A stretch of 44,835 nt of DNA from Burkholderiaceae bacterium. GTDB lineage: Bacteria; Pseudomonadota; Gammaproteobacteria; Burkholderiales; Burkholderiaceae. Shown in pieces: positions 8,755 to 17,824 of this stretch. The notes beneath the pieces are model-generated. The model was given only the letters and a program-made list of their open reading frames with translations, did no database searches and was not told where the DNA came from. The stretch is taken from NCBI GenBank assembly GCA_947472645.1, contig CANJBQ010000027.1, positions 1 through 44,835 of the forward strand, written 5' to 3'. The position numbers and the translations under genes were made by a program. The number at the start of each line of letters is the position of its first letter. The first letter of the stretch is position 1.

Positions 8755-9798
8755 ATGTTAAAGCCTTTTTGCTCATGTGGTGTTACGCGTAGAAATTTTT
8801 TAGCTAGTATTGCTGGTCTAGGCGCGAGTACGATTCTGCCCTCTCAGGCAGCAGATCCTACTATTGTTGGTAAACAAGATCGAATTGATACCCACCATCA
8901 TTTTTTCTCCCCAGGTATTAAAGCAGCAATGTCGAGCAAAAACCTGATGCAAGGCCCTGCGATTAGTTGGACCTTGCAAAAAACTTTAGATGATATGGAC
9001 GCAGCAGGCACAGCCACCGCCATTCTTTCTGCAACAACGCCTCAAGTCAGCTTTTTATCTCCCAATGACGCTAATAGTATTGCTAGGGAAAATAATGAGT
9101 ACGCAGCAAAGCTGCGCGGTGACTACAAAGGTCGTTTTGGTTCATTTGCGATGTTACCGATGCATGATATGGACTCTGCATTAAAAGAACTAGCTTATGC
9201 CCTAGACGTTTTAAAAGCGGATGGTATAGGACTATTAACCAGCTATGGTGATAAGTGGTTAGGCCATCCTAAATTTGCTCCCGTGATGGATGAAATCAAT
9301 CGTCGTGGGGCCATTTTGTACACCCACCCTACTTCTGCCGATTGTTGTAATAATCTCATCCCAAATACTCCTCCAACAGTGGTTGAATATGGAACGGATA
9401 CAACAAGGACCATCGTCGATGTGGTTTTTTCTGGAACCGCTGCAAGATGTCCGAACATTAAATTTATCTTTTCTCATGCAGGAGGCTCACTGCCATTTCT
9501 AACAGAACGACTCCAAAAAATGCCAGTGATTGATAAAAAACTTCAGGAAAAAGTACCTAATGGTGTCATGCATGAATTACAACGCTTTTATTATGATACG
9601 GCTTGGGCAGCAAATCCTTACACACTCTCATCTTTATTGCAGCTCGTAAGTAAAGACCAAGTATTGTATGGGTCCGACTATCCCTATCGCACCAGTGAAG
9701 ATAACGTTAAAGGCCTATTGAAATATGGTTTTAATGAAAAAGATATGACGCAAATCACTCGAGGCAATGCGATAAAACTGATGCCAAGATTAGCTTAA
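8755..9798 (+). CDS. Amidohydrolase (amidohydrolase-2 / ACMSD-like), Tat-exported
   Basis: This metal-dependent hydrolase or decarboxylase has 347 residues. The N-terminus carries a twin-arginine signal (TRRNFLASIAGLGAS) ending in PSQA-ADP, so the enzyme is probably exported folded. The TIM-barrel metal-binding motif is DTHHHF, followed by a mid-protein HPTSADCC segment, FSHAGGSLPF, and the late GSDYPY motif supplying the catalytic Asp, all typical of the amidohydrolase-2 family that includes aminocarboxymuconate-semialdehyde decarboxylase. The substrate is unknown. The start is the ATG at 8755 with AGGAG seven bases upstream; the GTG one codon earlier is less well placed. The gene lies between flagellar remnants, suggesting it arrived by rearrangement. 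Confidence 0.85.
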   Translation: MLKPFCSCGVTRRNFLASIAGLGASTILPSQAADPTIVGKQDRIDTHHHFFSPGIKAAMSSKNLMQGPAISWTLQKTLDDMDAAGTATAILSATTPQVSFLSPNDANSIARENNEYAAKLRGDYKGRFGSFAMLPMHDMDSALKELAYALDVLKADGIGLLTSYGDKWLGHPKFAPVMDEINRRGAILYTHPTSADCCNNLIPNTPPTVVEYGTDTTRTIVDVVFSGTAARCPNIKFIFSHAGGSLPFLTERLQKMPVIDKKLQEKVPNGVMHELQRFYYDTAWAANPYTLSSLLQLVSKDQVLYGSDYPYRTSEDNVKGLLKYGFNEKDMTQITRGNAIKLMPRLA

Positions 9799-9806
9799 AG
9801 CAAATC

Positions 9807-10166
9807 TTAGATTTGCATGCTCATGATGGCTTGATAAGCTGAAGCAAGCTTATTTCTGACTTGAACAGTCGACTGAAGGGCAATATTTACTTTTTGAGTT
9901 GAAACCATCACGTCAGATAGATTGACGTCGATATCACCTAGGGCAAACCGCTTACCTAAACTATTGGCTGGCTTCTCTATGTTTGACACTTCGCCCAAAT
10001 GCGTTTTTAACGCCTGTGCAAAGTCTGATTTAGCAGGTTTATTGGTATTCGCTAAAGGTCTTGCCACTCCAGGAACTGCGCCTGTAGAGTTTCTTGTCTG
10101 ATCCACAGCAGATCGCATCTGCGCTAACATTTCTTGAATCGCTGCACTACCTATCGCTGCAACCAT
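9807..10166 (-). CDS. fliE: Flagellar hook-basal body complex protein FliE
   Basis: FliE links the MS ring (FliF) to the proximal rod. The 119-residue frame is complete and of normal length. The C-terminal block is well conserved: LGDIDVNLSDVMVSTQKVN and QSTVQVRNKLASAYQAIMSM, the latter being the FliE signature. The start is the ATG at 10166 preceded by AGGAACTTGAT. It is divergent from fliF, the standard arrangement in Burkholderiales. Because fliF is broken and fliK truncated, an intact fliE probably has no assembly to join; it may simply not have decayed yet. Confidence 0.9.
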   Translation of the reverse strand: MVAAIGSAAIQEMLAQMRSAVDQTRNSTGAVPGVARPLANTNKPAKSDFAQALKTHLGEVSNIEKPANSLGKRFALGDIDVNLSDVMVSTQKVNIALQSTVQVRNKLASAYQAIMSMQI

Positions 10167-10385
10167 ATCAAGTTCCTATAAAAAGAGTGGTTCTTTACCT
10201 AGTGTTCATATCATATCGACGTTAGATTTTTTTAAGACGTTGATTAAAGAGCTTTTCTGCCCATTATTCCTATCAACAACCTCCCACTTATTAGGCAAAA
10301 TAAGGTCTTAAAAATATATCTTTATATTTTCTTGAATGAATTAACACTTTTGTACAGAATCTTTACTAGCCTTCATTGATAAAAC

Positions 10386-11345
10386 ATGGCCGCTAATCCT
10401 TCCTCACCCAATAGCTTTATGGTTTTTTTCAAACTGCACTCGGCAGAAATCTTGCACTAGGCGCTGGTCTTGCCTTTGTTTTGACGATGATGGCGGGAGT
10501 TTTTATGTGGGGACAAAAACCCAACTATGGCATTTTACTCACGAATTTTTAGGCTAAAGATGGTGGTGCAATTATCGCTGCTTTACAAACCATGAATGTT
10601 CCGTAACAATTTTCAGAAGGTGGTAATATGATTCTCGTTCCCCTAGAGATGGTTTATGACGCGCGCTTAAAACTTGCTGCGCAAGGATTCCCGCGTGGTG
10701 GCAACGTTGGATTTGAGTTGATGGAAAACCAAAAAATGGGAACCTCCCAATTTATTGAGCAAGTCAATTATCAAAGAGCTATCGAGGGTGAATTAGCAAG
10801 AACCATTTCTTCGATTGGCGTGGTGCAAGCGGCAAAAGTTCACTTAGCAATCCCGAAACAATCCGTTTTTGTTCGAGAAAAACAAACTCCAACCGCCTCT
10901 GTGCTACTCAATTTAAATTCGGGTAGGACATTGGATAAACAACAAGTTAACGCAGTCAATCATTTAGTCTCAAGTAGCGTGCCTGGTTTGACCGCGAATG
11001 CAATGACTGTCGTCGATCAAACTGGACAATTATTGTCCGGTTCTGACAAATCAACGGAAACTGCCTCTTTAGATCCAGAGCAAATGAAGTACGTCAAAGA
11101 AATTCAGGAGAGTATCAAGAAACGTGTCGAATCCATCCTGACGCCAATGCTAGGAGATGGCAATATACACGCCCAAGCGACCGCAGATATTTATTTTACA
11201 CGCACTGAGCAGGCCACAGAAAGCTATAAACCAAACTCATCACCAGAAAATAGTTCTGTAAGAAGCTTGCACACCACAGAATCTGCCAGTATGGAGCCTG
11301 TAACGGCCACAGGTATTCCAGGTGCCGCCTCGAACCAAGCTGTCA
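10386..11345 (+). pseudogene. fliF: fliF pseudogene: flagellar MS-ring protein, frameshifted, with nonsense codons and 3' deletion
   Basis: Several separate lesions are visible. The likely original ATG at 10386 opens frame MAANPSSPNSFMVFF, which must shift within the run of seven T at 10423-10429 to continue as QTALGRNLALGAGLAFVL and KPNYGILLTNF. A TAG (10550-10552) and a TAA (10604-10606) then interrupt the conserved N-terminal ring-building region, where functional FliF reads through (NVP then a Tyr is expected). The frame is open from there: GGNMILVPLEMVYDARLKLA, QGFPRGGNVGFELME and AKVHLAIPKQSVFVRE are clear FliF. Homology stops near residue SNQ at about 11340, about 200 residues short of the normal end, where a deletion has removed the rest. 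An ATG at 10628 could give a 251-residue fragment, but it lacks the N-terminal membrane helix. Confidence 0.9.
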
Positions 11346-11363
11346 AGAACAAAGGGGCAGCAA

Positions 11364-11525
11364 GGAATACAGTCCATCGTTGATTATTGTCAGAACATCG
11401 AGCAGCAAATTACAGAAAATCCTACACCACATCTGAATGAATTATTGACTGGCTTTGAAAAAGTATGGCAAGCAACAGAACTCGCCATTGATGAGTTCAT
11501 TGCCAATGATACTAAGAAACAATAA
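11364..11525 (+). pseudogene. Gene fragment resembling the C-terminal end of an Hpt domain
   Basis: In a reading frame different from the fliF remnant, about 53 codons run to a TAA at 11523-11525. The sequence (SIVDYCQNIEQQI, then HLNELLTGFEKVWQATELAI) resembles the last helices of a histidine phosphotransfer (Hpt) domain, but the phospho-accepting His helix is missing. It has no start codon of its own beyond a GTG inside the fliF remnant. I read it as the 3' end of a deleted signalling gene brought next to fliF by the same deletion. The resemblance is my pattern judgement and is moderate only. Confidence 0.4.
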
Positions 11526-12807
11526 GCGTCTGACATTCTCCAAAACCAATTCGAACCTGCCCTTCAGTCTCACAATACGCCTTAAAAATAACCGTATCAC
11601 CATCTTCTAAAAAGCTTCTTTTTTCTCCATTGGACAATTCGATCGGCTCTTTTCCGCCTCGTGATAACTCTAATAAAGAACCGGCTTCTTGAGCAGTAGA
11701 TCCAGATAAAGTACCAGTCCCCAATAGGTCACCAGCATTGAGATTACAACCATTACTCGTATGGTGCGTTATAAGTTGTGCGATGGACCAATAGGCGGCT
11801 TTGGAAAATTCCGAACTCACGATATGTTGCGCAGGTAAATTTTTCTCTTTCATCTGCGACGTGAGTAAATAGACTTCTAACTGAATCTCAATCGCTCCTG
11901 ATGCGCGATTAGATTCACTTTCTAAATAGGCTAAAGGTTGAGGGTCGATCTCATTTCTCTGCCATGGCTTTCTGAAAGGATCAAGTGCTTGTCGTGTAAC
12001 AATCCATGGGGAAATACTCGTTGCAAAATTTTTGGCTAAAAATGGTCCCAAAGGAACCGCCTCCCACCCCTGTATATCCCTTGCTGACCAATCATTCAAC
12101 AGGCACATTCCAAAAAAGTGTTCCTCAGCATCCTGCATCTCAATAGGATGACCTTGTCGATTCGGTTGACCGATAAAAACACCTAATTCTAATTCATAAT
12201 CGAGGCGTCTTGATGCCTGGAAATATGGCGGTTTTCCTTCACCCGCACGTGTTTGGCCAATGGGTCTTTTAATATTCTCACCAGACGGAATAATCGATGA
12301 GGAACGACCATGATACGCAACGGGAATCCATTGATAATTCGGCGCTAATGGTTGGTCGGGACGCAACATTTGTCCGACATTCGTGGCGTGATAAATGCCC
12401 GCATAAAAGTCCGTAAAGTCAGGAATTTGGCAAGGTAAGTGCATCTTCACTTCCGCCTGCTGGATTAATAATGGCGAAAGCTTCTCTTTATGAGAACTAT
12501 TTTGAGCCAGTAAGCTCATTAGGAAACGTCTCATCTTCTCTTGAAAGCTTGCAGGTAAAGCCATGAAGCTATTCATTTGCTGTTGATCTAAAAGGCAAAA
12601 ACCTTCCTTTAATGGCTCAGGAATAGCCATATGTTGTGATAAGTTAGTTAGGGGCAAAATACAATCCCCAATTGCTATACCTATTTTTTTCTGGGAGGAT
12701 GCGTCCCTTAACTCATGAAAACAACCGTAGGGTAAGTTTTCAATCGGAAAATCACATGTATCTGTATTAGCGCTCTGTACCCAACTGCCTATTGTTTTTT
12801 TATTCAT
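11512..12807 (-). CDS. fahA: Fumarylacetoacetase
   Basis: Fumarylacetoacetase cleaves 4-fumarylacetoacetate to fumarate and acetoacetate, the last step of tyrosine/homogentisate breakdown. The 431-residue protein has the N-terminal SH3-like domain (SWVQSANTDTCDFPIENLPY) and the catalytic FAH domain with DFYAGIYHATNVGQMLRP (catalytic His), PVAYHGRSSSI, the metal-binding ELELGVFIG and NDWSARDIQGWE. The late GTLSGSTAQEAGSLLEL motif is present. The upstream enzyme homogentisate dioxygenase is not in the window. The start is the ATG at 12807 with a GAAAAGATGA ribosome-binding stretch. It is separated by 30 bases from ggt, on the same strand, and its stop overlaps the Hpt-like fragment on the other strand by 14 bases. 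Confidence 0.95.
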   Translation of the reverse strand: MNKKTIGSWVQSANTDTCDFPIENLPYGCFHELRDASSQKKIGIAIGDCILPLTNLSQHMAIPEPLKEGFCLLDQQQMNSFMALPASFQEKMRRFLMSLLAQNSSHKEKLSPLLIQQAEVKMHLPCQIPDFTDFYAGIYHATNVGQMLRPDQPLAPNYQWIPVAYHGRSSSIIPSGENIKRPIGQTRAGEGKPPYFQASRRLDYELELGVFIGQPNRQGHPIEMQDAEEHFFGMCLLNDWSARDIQGWEAVPLGPFLAKNFATSISPWIVTRQALDPFRKPWQRNEIDPQPLAYLESESNRASGAIEIQLEVYLLTSQMKEKNLPAQHIVSSEFSKAAYWSIAQLITHHTSNGCNLNAGDLLGTGTLSGSTAQEAGSLLELSRGGKEPIELSNGEKRSFLEDGDTVIFKAYCETEGQVRIGFGECQTLIVS

Positions 12808-12837
12808 TCATCTTTTCTTTTCATGTTATTGATTTTT

Positions 12838-14595
12838 TCAGCGACCTAAAACAACTCCTTCACGTCTTGGGTCAACACCTCCCCATAACCCCATTTGATC
12901 AATGAATATACCTTGTGTCCCACTATTCATCTCCCAAATCCTCAAAGGATGCCCCATCGATTTTAAACGGTCTAATATGGCTGGCGTTAAAGTACCGGTC
13001 TCAATATCTGTCTCTTGATTACGACTACCTAAGTTTGGCAAAGTAATCGCTTGTTGCATATCTAGACCCCAATCTAAAACACCTAACAAACTCTTGGCGA
13101 CATAGTTAATAATCGCAGGACCTCCAGCAGAACCAATTACCATGGTTAATTTTCCGTCCTGATTAAACACCATCGTAGGTGACATCGTACTTCTCGGACG
13201 CTTACTACCAGCTACCTGATTGAGTACATACTTACCCTGATCAACAGGAGAAAAAGAAAAATCTGTCATCTCATTATTGAGTAAAAAGCCATCAACCATG
13301 ACCCTAGAACCAAAAGCAGCTGCAACACTAAACGTCATAGAAATAGCATTACCTTGGCGATCAACAATAGAAATATGCGTTGTGGAGGGTAGCTCAGAGT
13401 TTTGGTCAATACCTAGCGTCGATAAAGCCGGCGAAACAACGCCAGCAGAGGCTCTTTTCATACTCTGATCAGATTGAATCAATCGACTACGTTGCAAAAT
13501 GTAATTACTGTCGAGCAATTGACTCACAGGAATTTTCTCAAATGCGGGGTCTGCAATATATTGATCCCGATCGGCATAAGCCAATCTCCCAGCTTCGGAT
13601 AAATAATGAATTGAAGCTACACTCATAGGCGCTAATCGATTGAATTGATTATTCTCCAATATCCCTAGCATTTGTATGAGTGCAATACCACCCGATGAAG
13701 GAGGTCCCATCCCACAGACTTTCCAGCTACGATATTTCCCACAAACAGGATCTCGCTGAAGTGCTTTATAACTCTTTAAATCTACAAGGCTTAATTTGCC
13801 TGGCCTTGGATGCTGCTCAACCGCAGTCACAATATCGCGGGCAACTTGTCCTTCATAAAAGGACTGTGCACCCTCTTTTGCTATCTGTTTTAATACTTGG
13901 GCCAGCTGGGGGTTTTTTAAAAGCTCGCCAATCGCTTTAACATCACCATTGTCACGATAAAAATAGTCTCGAGCATTTTTATTTTTCGCTAAAAAAGGAT
14001 CTCCCTGAATCAATTGATGAAGTCTAGGTGAAATCGGAAATCCTTTTTCTGCTAATTGAATTGTGGGCTGCAGTAACTCTGCCCATGGAAGCTTGCCGTA
14101 TTGTTGATGAAGCAACTCCAACGCACGCAGCGTACCAGGAGTACCAATTGATTTTCCATTATTTACCGCATCAGGGTAAGAGAGTGGTTGGCCAAGTTCA
14201 TTTAAAAACAAATCTGGCATAGCGGTTGATGCGGCCGATTCACGGCCATCAATACTCGTTAATACATTCTTTTGAGCATTATAATAAAGAATAAATCCTC
14301 CACCACCAATACCCGCTGATTGAGGCTCTACAAGGGTAACCATGACCGCACTAGCAATCCCGGCATCGACTGCATTACCGCCAGCCTGAAGTATGTCTTC
14401 CCCAGCTTTAGAAATATAGTAATTAGCGCTAGCTACCATATGTTGTTTAGCATAAACAACATTTTTATTTTTAATACCTGAGCTTTGCTCGGGCATTAAA
14501 TCCATTATAGGTGAGAGTCGTTCCGCTTGAACACACCCCTGAAATAGGATTAAACCGATACCTAAGCCTACTTTGATGAATTGATGAGGAATCAT
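12838..14595 (-). CDS. ggt: Gamma-glutamyltransferase / glutathione hydrolase
   Basis: This periplasmic enzyme removes the gamma-glutamyl group from glutathione and related compounds. The 585-residue precursor has a signal sequence (KVGLGIGLILFQGCVQA), with either signal peptidase I cleavage after VQA or a poor lipobox at FQGC. The large-subunit motifs PQSAGIGGGGF and IDGRESA are present. Autocleavage should occur before Thr405 in the sequence STTHISIVD, leaving that Thr as nucleophile of the small subunit; E. coli has Gln rather than Ser before it. Further family marks are GPPSSGG, SKRPRSTMSPT and GSAGGPAI. It precedes fahA in the same direction and may be co-transcribed. Confidence 0.94.
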   Translation of the reverse strand: MIPHQFIKVGLGIGLILFQGCVQAERLSPIMDLMPEQSSGIKNKNVVYAKQHMVASANYYISKAGEDILQAGGNAVDAGIASAVMVTLVEPQSAGIGGGGFILYYNAQKNVLTSIDGRESAASTAMPDLFLNELGQPLSYPDAVNNGKSIGTPGTLRALELLHQQYGKLPWAELLQPTIQLAEKGFPISPRLHQLIQGDPFLAKNKNARDYFYRDNGDVKAIGELLKNPQLAQVLKQIAKEGAQSFYEGQVARDIVTAVEQHPRPGKLSLVDLKSYKALQRDPVCGKYRSWKVCGMGPPSSGGIALIQMLGILENNQFNRLAPMSVASIHYLSEAGRLAYADRDQYIADPAFEKIPVSQLLDSNYILQRSRLIQSDQSMKRASAGVVSPALSTLGIDQNSELPSTTHISIVDRQGNAISMTFSVAAAFGSRVMVDGFLLNNEMTDFSFSPVDQGKYVLNQVAGSKRPRSTMSPTMVFNQDGKLTMVIGSAGGPAIINYVAKSLLGVLDWGLDMQQAITLPNLGSRNQETDIETGTLTPAILDRLKSMGHPLRIWEMNSGTQGIFIDQMGLWGGVDPRREGVVLGR

Positions 14596-14619
14596 GAATA
14601 CATTGTGTGGGTATGCATC

Positions 14620-15564
14620 TTAGGATTTCTGATGAGACATTAATTCTTGAACAGCGGCTGAAACAGAATGCAGGCACTCAATCGTTCCAGCTTTAACGAT
14701 TTGTCCTGGTAGCGTTCGACCGACCAAAGTTTCTAAAAATTTTGCTGATTCCAGCAATTGAATAATGTCAATGCTGGTCTGATGCCCCATGAGTTGTGTC
14801 ATATAGATGGCGTCTTCGCTACAAATATTTCCCGTGGCCCCTGGCGCGTAAGGACAACCGCCCAAACCACCTAACGAACCATCAAATTGTGTAATCCCAT
14901 TTTGGATCGCAGACATCAGATTCGCCAGTCCCATCCCACGCGTATTATGAAAATGAAAAGTGAAGGCAGTTTTAGGGAAAAGATTAGTCACTAACTGCGC
15001 CATCTGCGCAACCTGCTCAGGGTTTGCCATACCTGTCGTGTCACAGATCGTTAATCGATCGACTCCTAAATCATTAAAGCGAGCAATTAAATCGATGACT
15101 ATTTTCGGATCAACATAGCCCTCCATTGGGCACCCAAATGCCGTTGATAGAGAAACATTGATCACAATTTTTTGATCCACAAAATGAATCACCTCTGCCA
15201 AGGATGCGAAGCTACTTTCCATCGACATCCGCATATTACTAAAATTATGTGACTGTGAGGTCGACATCACGAGATTTAACTCATCGGGATTGACCTGCAT
15301 TGCACGCTCAGCACCCCTAAGATTAGGAATGAGTACGGTATATTCCACTCCCTGAACACGCCGTATTCCTTGCATAACTTCAGTAGCATCAGCAAGCATC
15401 GGAATCGCTTTGGGAGAAGTAAAGGAAGTAACCTCGATTTTGGCAAATCCACACTGACTTAATTGATTAATGAGCTCAATTTTTTTGTCCGTAGGAATAA
15501 ATAGAGCTTCATTCTGAAACCCGTCTCGCGTAACAACTTCATTAAAATCAATTCTATTTTTCAT
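14620..15564 (-). CDS. Hydroxymethylglutaryl-CoA lyase family enzyme
   Basis: Enzymes of this family split 3-hydroxy-3-methylglutaryl-CoA, or close analogues such as citramalyl-CoA, into acetyl-CoA or pyruvate and a second product. The TIM-barrel enzyme (314 residues) shows the N-terminal VVTRDGFQNE (catalytic Arg-Asp), the metal-binding HFHNTRGMGLAN, and the loop signature GGLGGCPYAPGATGN with the catalytic Cys. The start at 15564 is set by AGGAG a few bases upstream and by the family N-terminus; the open frame continues 23 codons further without similarity. It overlaps the CoA-transferase gene by 11 bases, so the two enzymes are probably made together, the transferase activating an acid and the lyase cleaving its thioester. 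Confidence 0.9.
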   Translation of the reverse strand: MKNRIDFNEVVTRDGFQNEALFIPTDKKIELINQLSQCGFAKIEVTSFTSPKAIPMLADATEVMQGIRRVQGVEYTVLIPNLRGAERAMQVNPDELNLVMSTSQSHNFSNMRMSMESSFASLAEVIHFVDQKIVINVSLSTAFGCPMEGYVDPKIVIDLIARFNDLGVDRLTICDTTGMANPEQVAQMAQLVTNLFPKTAFTFHFHNTRGMGLANLMSAIQNGITQFDGSLGGLGGCPYAPGATGNICSEDAIYMTQLMGHQTSIDIIQLLESAKFLETLVGRTLPGQIVKAGTIECLHSVSAAVQELMSHQKS

Positions 15565-16762
15565 TGTCGTGCTCCTGCGACCAAATAACACCCCGTTGAT
15601 ACATTTTTTGTATTTGTTCTTCAGTAATACCAATTTCTCGTAATACCGTTAAATTATCTTGGCCAATGGATGGCGCTTGACGTTGTAAACCCCCAGGAGT
15701 TCGCGATAACTTAGGAACAACACCAGGAACAAGTAACTGCGTACCGTCACTCTGCATCTCTGACAAAATCATATCACGGGCAATGAAATGCGGATCGCTA
15801 GCAATGTCGGCAGCTGTATAAATTTTCCCAGCCGGAACACGGGCTTTTTCTAAGACGTCTAAGACCTCATCAACCCCACATAAAATCGTCCACTGCCCAA
15901 TGATTTGATCAATATGAGCAACATGTTTAACTCTACCAGTATTGTCTGCATAATCAGGATTATTCGCCATACCATCTTGCCCAATAGCGGTCATTAAGCG
16001 CTTAAAAATGCTATCTCCATTGCCCGCAATTAATACGTATGCATCCTTACAAAGATAAGCATTCGAAGGAGCAATGCCTGGTAGAGCACTACCTGCTGCT
16101 TGTCTTACTTCACCAAAAGCGCTGTACTCTGGTAACAAACTTTCCATACAGTTAAAGACAGCTTCATATAAGGCAACATCAATAATTTGTCCCAAACCAC
16201 TAGAGGTTCGTTCATGTAATGCTAATAAGATACCAATGACCCCATGCAATGCTGCAAGGGTGTCACCAATACTGACCCCGACACGTACCGGCACTCTGCC
16301 GGGCTCTGCTGTTAAATGACGCAGCCCTCCCATCGCCTCAGCCACAACGCCAAAACCAGGTCGATCTTTATAAGGGCCTGTTTGTCCATAACCACTAATT
16401 CGTAAAACAATCAGTCTTGGATTAATTTGTAATAAATCTTTAGGGTCTAATCCCCACTCCTCTAAAGTTCCTGGGCGAAAGTTTTCAATCAAGACATCAC
16501 ACTCTCGCACCAACGACCGAATAATTTCTTGGGCCTCAACTTGTTTTAAGTCTAAAGAAATCGATTTTTTATTGCGAGATTGCACTTGCCACCAGACAGA
16601 AGTGCCGTTTTTAATTAAGCGCCATTTGCGCAGAGCATCGCCAGTGACAGGCGTTTCAACTTTAATGATATCGGCGCCAAAGTCAGCTAAAGTTTTAGCC
16701 GCAAACGGGCCCGCAATCAACTGACCTAACTCGACTATTTTAATTCCTTGTAAACAGCTCAC
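15554..16762 (-). CDS. CaiB/BaiF (class III) CoA-transferase
   Basis: Class III transferases move CoA between carboxylic acids through a mixed anhydride on an active-site Asp. The 402-residue protein begins ELGQLIAGPFAAKTLADFGA, the family's CoA-binding start, and has NKKSISLDLK and the ENFRPGTLEEWGLD block. The catalytic Asp is most likely Asp167 in VSIGDTLAALHG. The acid substrate cannot be told from sequence; translational coupling with the HMG-CoA-lyase-type gene suggests a 3-hydroxy-3-methyl dicarboxylate such as hydroxymethylglutarate or citramalate, with succinyl-CoA as a likely donor. This pairing is inference. Confidence 0.9.
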   Translation of the reverse strand: MSCLQGIKIVELGQLIAGPFAAKTLADFGADIIKVETPVTGDALRKWRLIKNGTSVWWQVQSRNKKSISLDLKQVEAQEIIRSLVRECDVLIENFRPGTLEEWGLDPKDLLQINPRLIVLRISGYGQTGPYKDRPGFGVVAEAMGGLRHLTAEPGRVPVRVGVSIGDTLAALHGVIGILLALHERTSSGLGQIIDVALYEAVFNCMESLLPEYSAFGEVRQAAGSALPGIAPSNAYLCKDAYVLIAGNGDSIFKRLMTAIGQDGMANNPDYADNTGRVKHVAHIDQIIGQWTILCGVDEVLDVLEKARVPAGKIYTAADIASDPHFIARDMILSEMQSDGTQLLVPGVVPKLSRTPGGLQRQAPSIGQDNLTVLREIGITEEQIQKMYQRGVIWSQEHDNEK

Positions 16763-16789
16763 AGATCCCTCGTATAGGTGATGAAGTTA

Positions 16790-17824
16790 TCAATCTTGTT
16801 TTAACACCCATAAGGATGTCAATTCTTTTTCTCTAGCAAAGTGTAATGTATCTTCGGTGTCTTGAACCTTTGGATGTTTAGGCACAACATCTACCTTTTT
16901 CTCAAGCTTTAATCCTGCGTCTTTAATCCAAGTCATTAGTTCTTCTCTAGACCTTAATTGTAAATGCTCCGCAATGTCAGAAATAATAAGCCATGCTTGA
17001 CCATCCTCTTGTAAATGATCCTTAAGACCCGCTAAGAATTTTTTCAAAAACTGTGATTCGGGATCAAAAATAGCCCACTCAATCGGGGAACTCGGTATCG
17101 CCGGAATCCAAGGTGGGTTACAGACAATTAAATCTGCTCTACCTTGAGGAAAAATATCCGCTTGGATAACGCTAATACGATCTTCAAGTCCATAGTTTTT
17201 AATATTTTCCTGAGCACAAGCGATTGCCCTTGGCTCAATATCTGTGCCAATGATGTGCTGGTAACCCTTTTGCGTCAATAATATCGATAAAACCCCAGTA
17301 CCTACACCAATATCAAATGCCATCTTTTGAAACTTTGAGTTAGTCATCTGTACGATCAAATCCAGATACTCACCGCGTACCGGGGAAAACACCCCAAAGT
17401 AAGGCGTAATCGGTTGCGGCAAATGCTTCACTCGAATCTTTTTCTTGCGCCATTCATGCGCACTGACTAAAGCTAATAATACTTTTAAGGGCATCACCAC
17501 CGGCTCATCAATTTCTCCAATAACCTCTTGACAAGCCTCTTTGACATCCTGTCCCCGACGTAAGGTAATTTCAAAATCTTTTGATAAAAGAATGAAGATT
17601 TGTCCAGTAATCTGCGCTTTGATACCAAGCTGGATGCGATGCTGGCTAAATATTTCTGATGGGCCTAACGGAGATTTTTGTGATCCAACTCTCGGTTTAC
17701 GATCTAAACGTCTCGATATTGCTTTGAGCAATTCTCTTGCATTTTGGTAATCTCCAGTCCATAAAAGACCAACGCCCTCTCTGGCAAGCTCAATCGCTTT
17801 ATTGGCTGTAATGGTATCGTCCAC
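16790..17824 (-). CDS. Class I SAM-dependent methyltransferase (small-domain / PrmC-like)
   Basis: The C-terminal half is a Rossmann-type methyltransferase: motif I DIGVGTGVLS (residues 171-180), GTDIEPRAIACAQENIKN as motif II, and NPPW at 236-239, the signature of N6-adenine or N5-glutamine methylation. The N-terminal ~150 residues form a family-specific extension (AREGVGLLWTGDYQNARELL). The annotated GTG start at 17824 is doubtful. The frame is open 39 codons further, up to a TAG, and reads as sensible protein (HWEQDGLQRQAIWYAEAQ, then VVLVDDTIT), but contains no ATG, GTG or TTG. A CTG at 17917 has AGGA six bases upstream and would give 375 residues. The target (RNA or protein) is not known. 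Confidence 0.8.
   Translation of the reverse strand: MDDTITANKAIELAREGVGLLWTGDYQNARELLKAISRRLDRKPRVGSQKSPLGPSEIFSQHRIQLGIKAQITGQIFILLSKDFEITLRRGQDVKEACQEVIGEIDEPVVMPLKVLLALVSAHEWRKKKIRVKHLPQPITPYFGVFSPVRGEYLDLIVQMTNSKFQKMAFDIGVGTGVLSILLTQKGYQHIIGTDIEPRAIACAQENIKNYGLEDRISVIQADIFPQGRADLIVCNPPWIPAIPSSPIEWAIFDPESQFLKKFLAGLKDHLQEDGQAWLIISDIAEHLQLRSREELMTWIKDAGLKLEKKVDVVPKHPKVQDTEDTLHFAREKELTSLWVLKQD

Noticed and set aside
10628..11383. A functional short FliF starting at 10628
   Set aside because: It lacks the N-terminal membrane helix and first ring-building part as well as the C-terminal half; upstream in-frame homology interrupted by stops shows it is a remnant.
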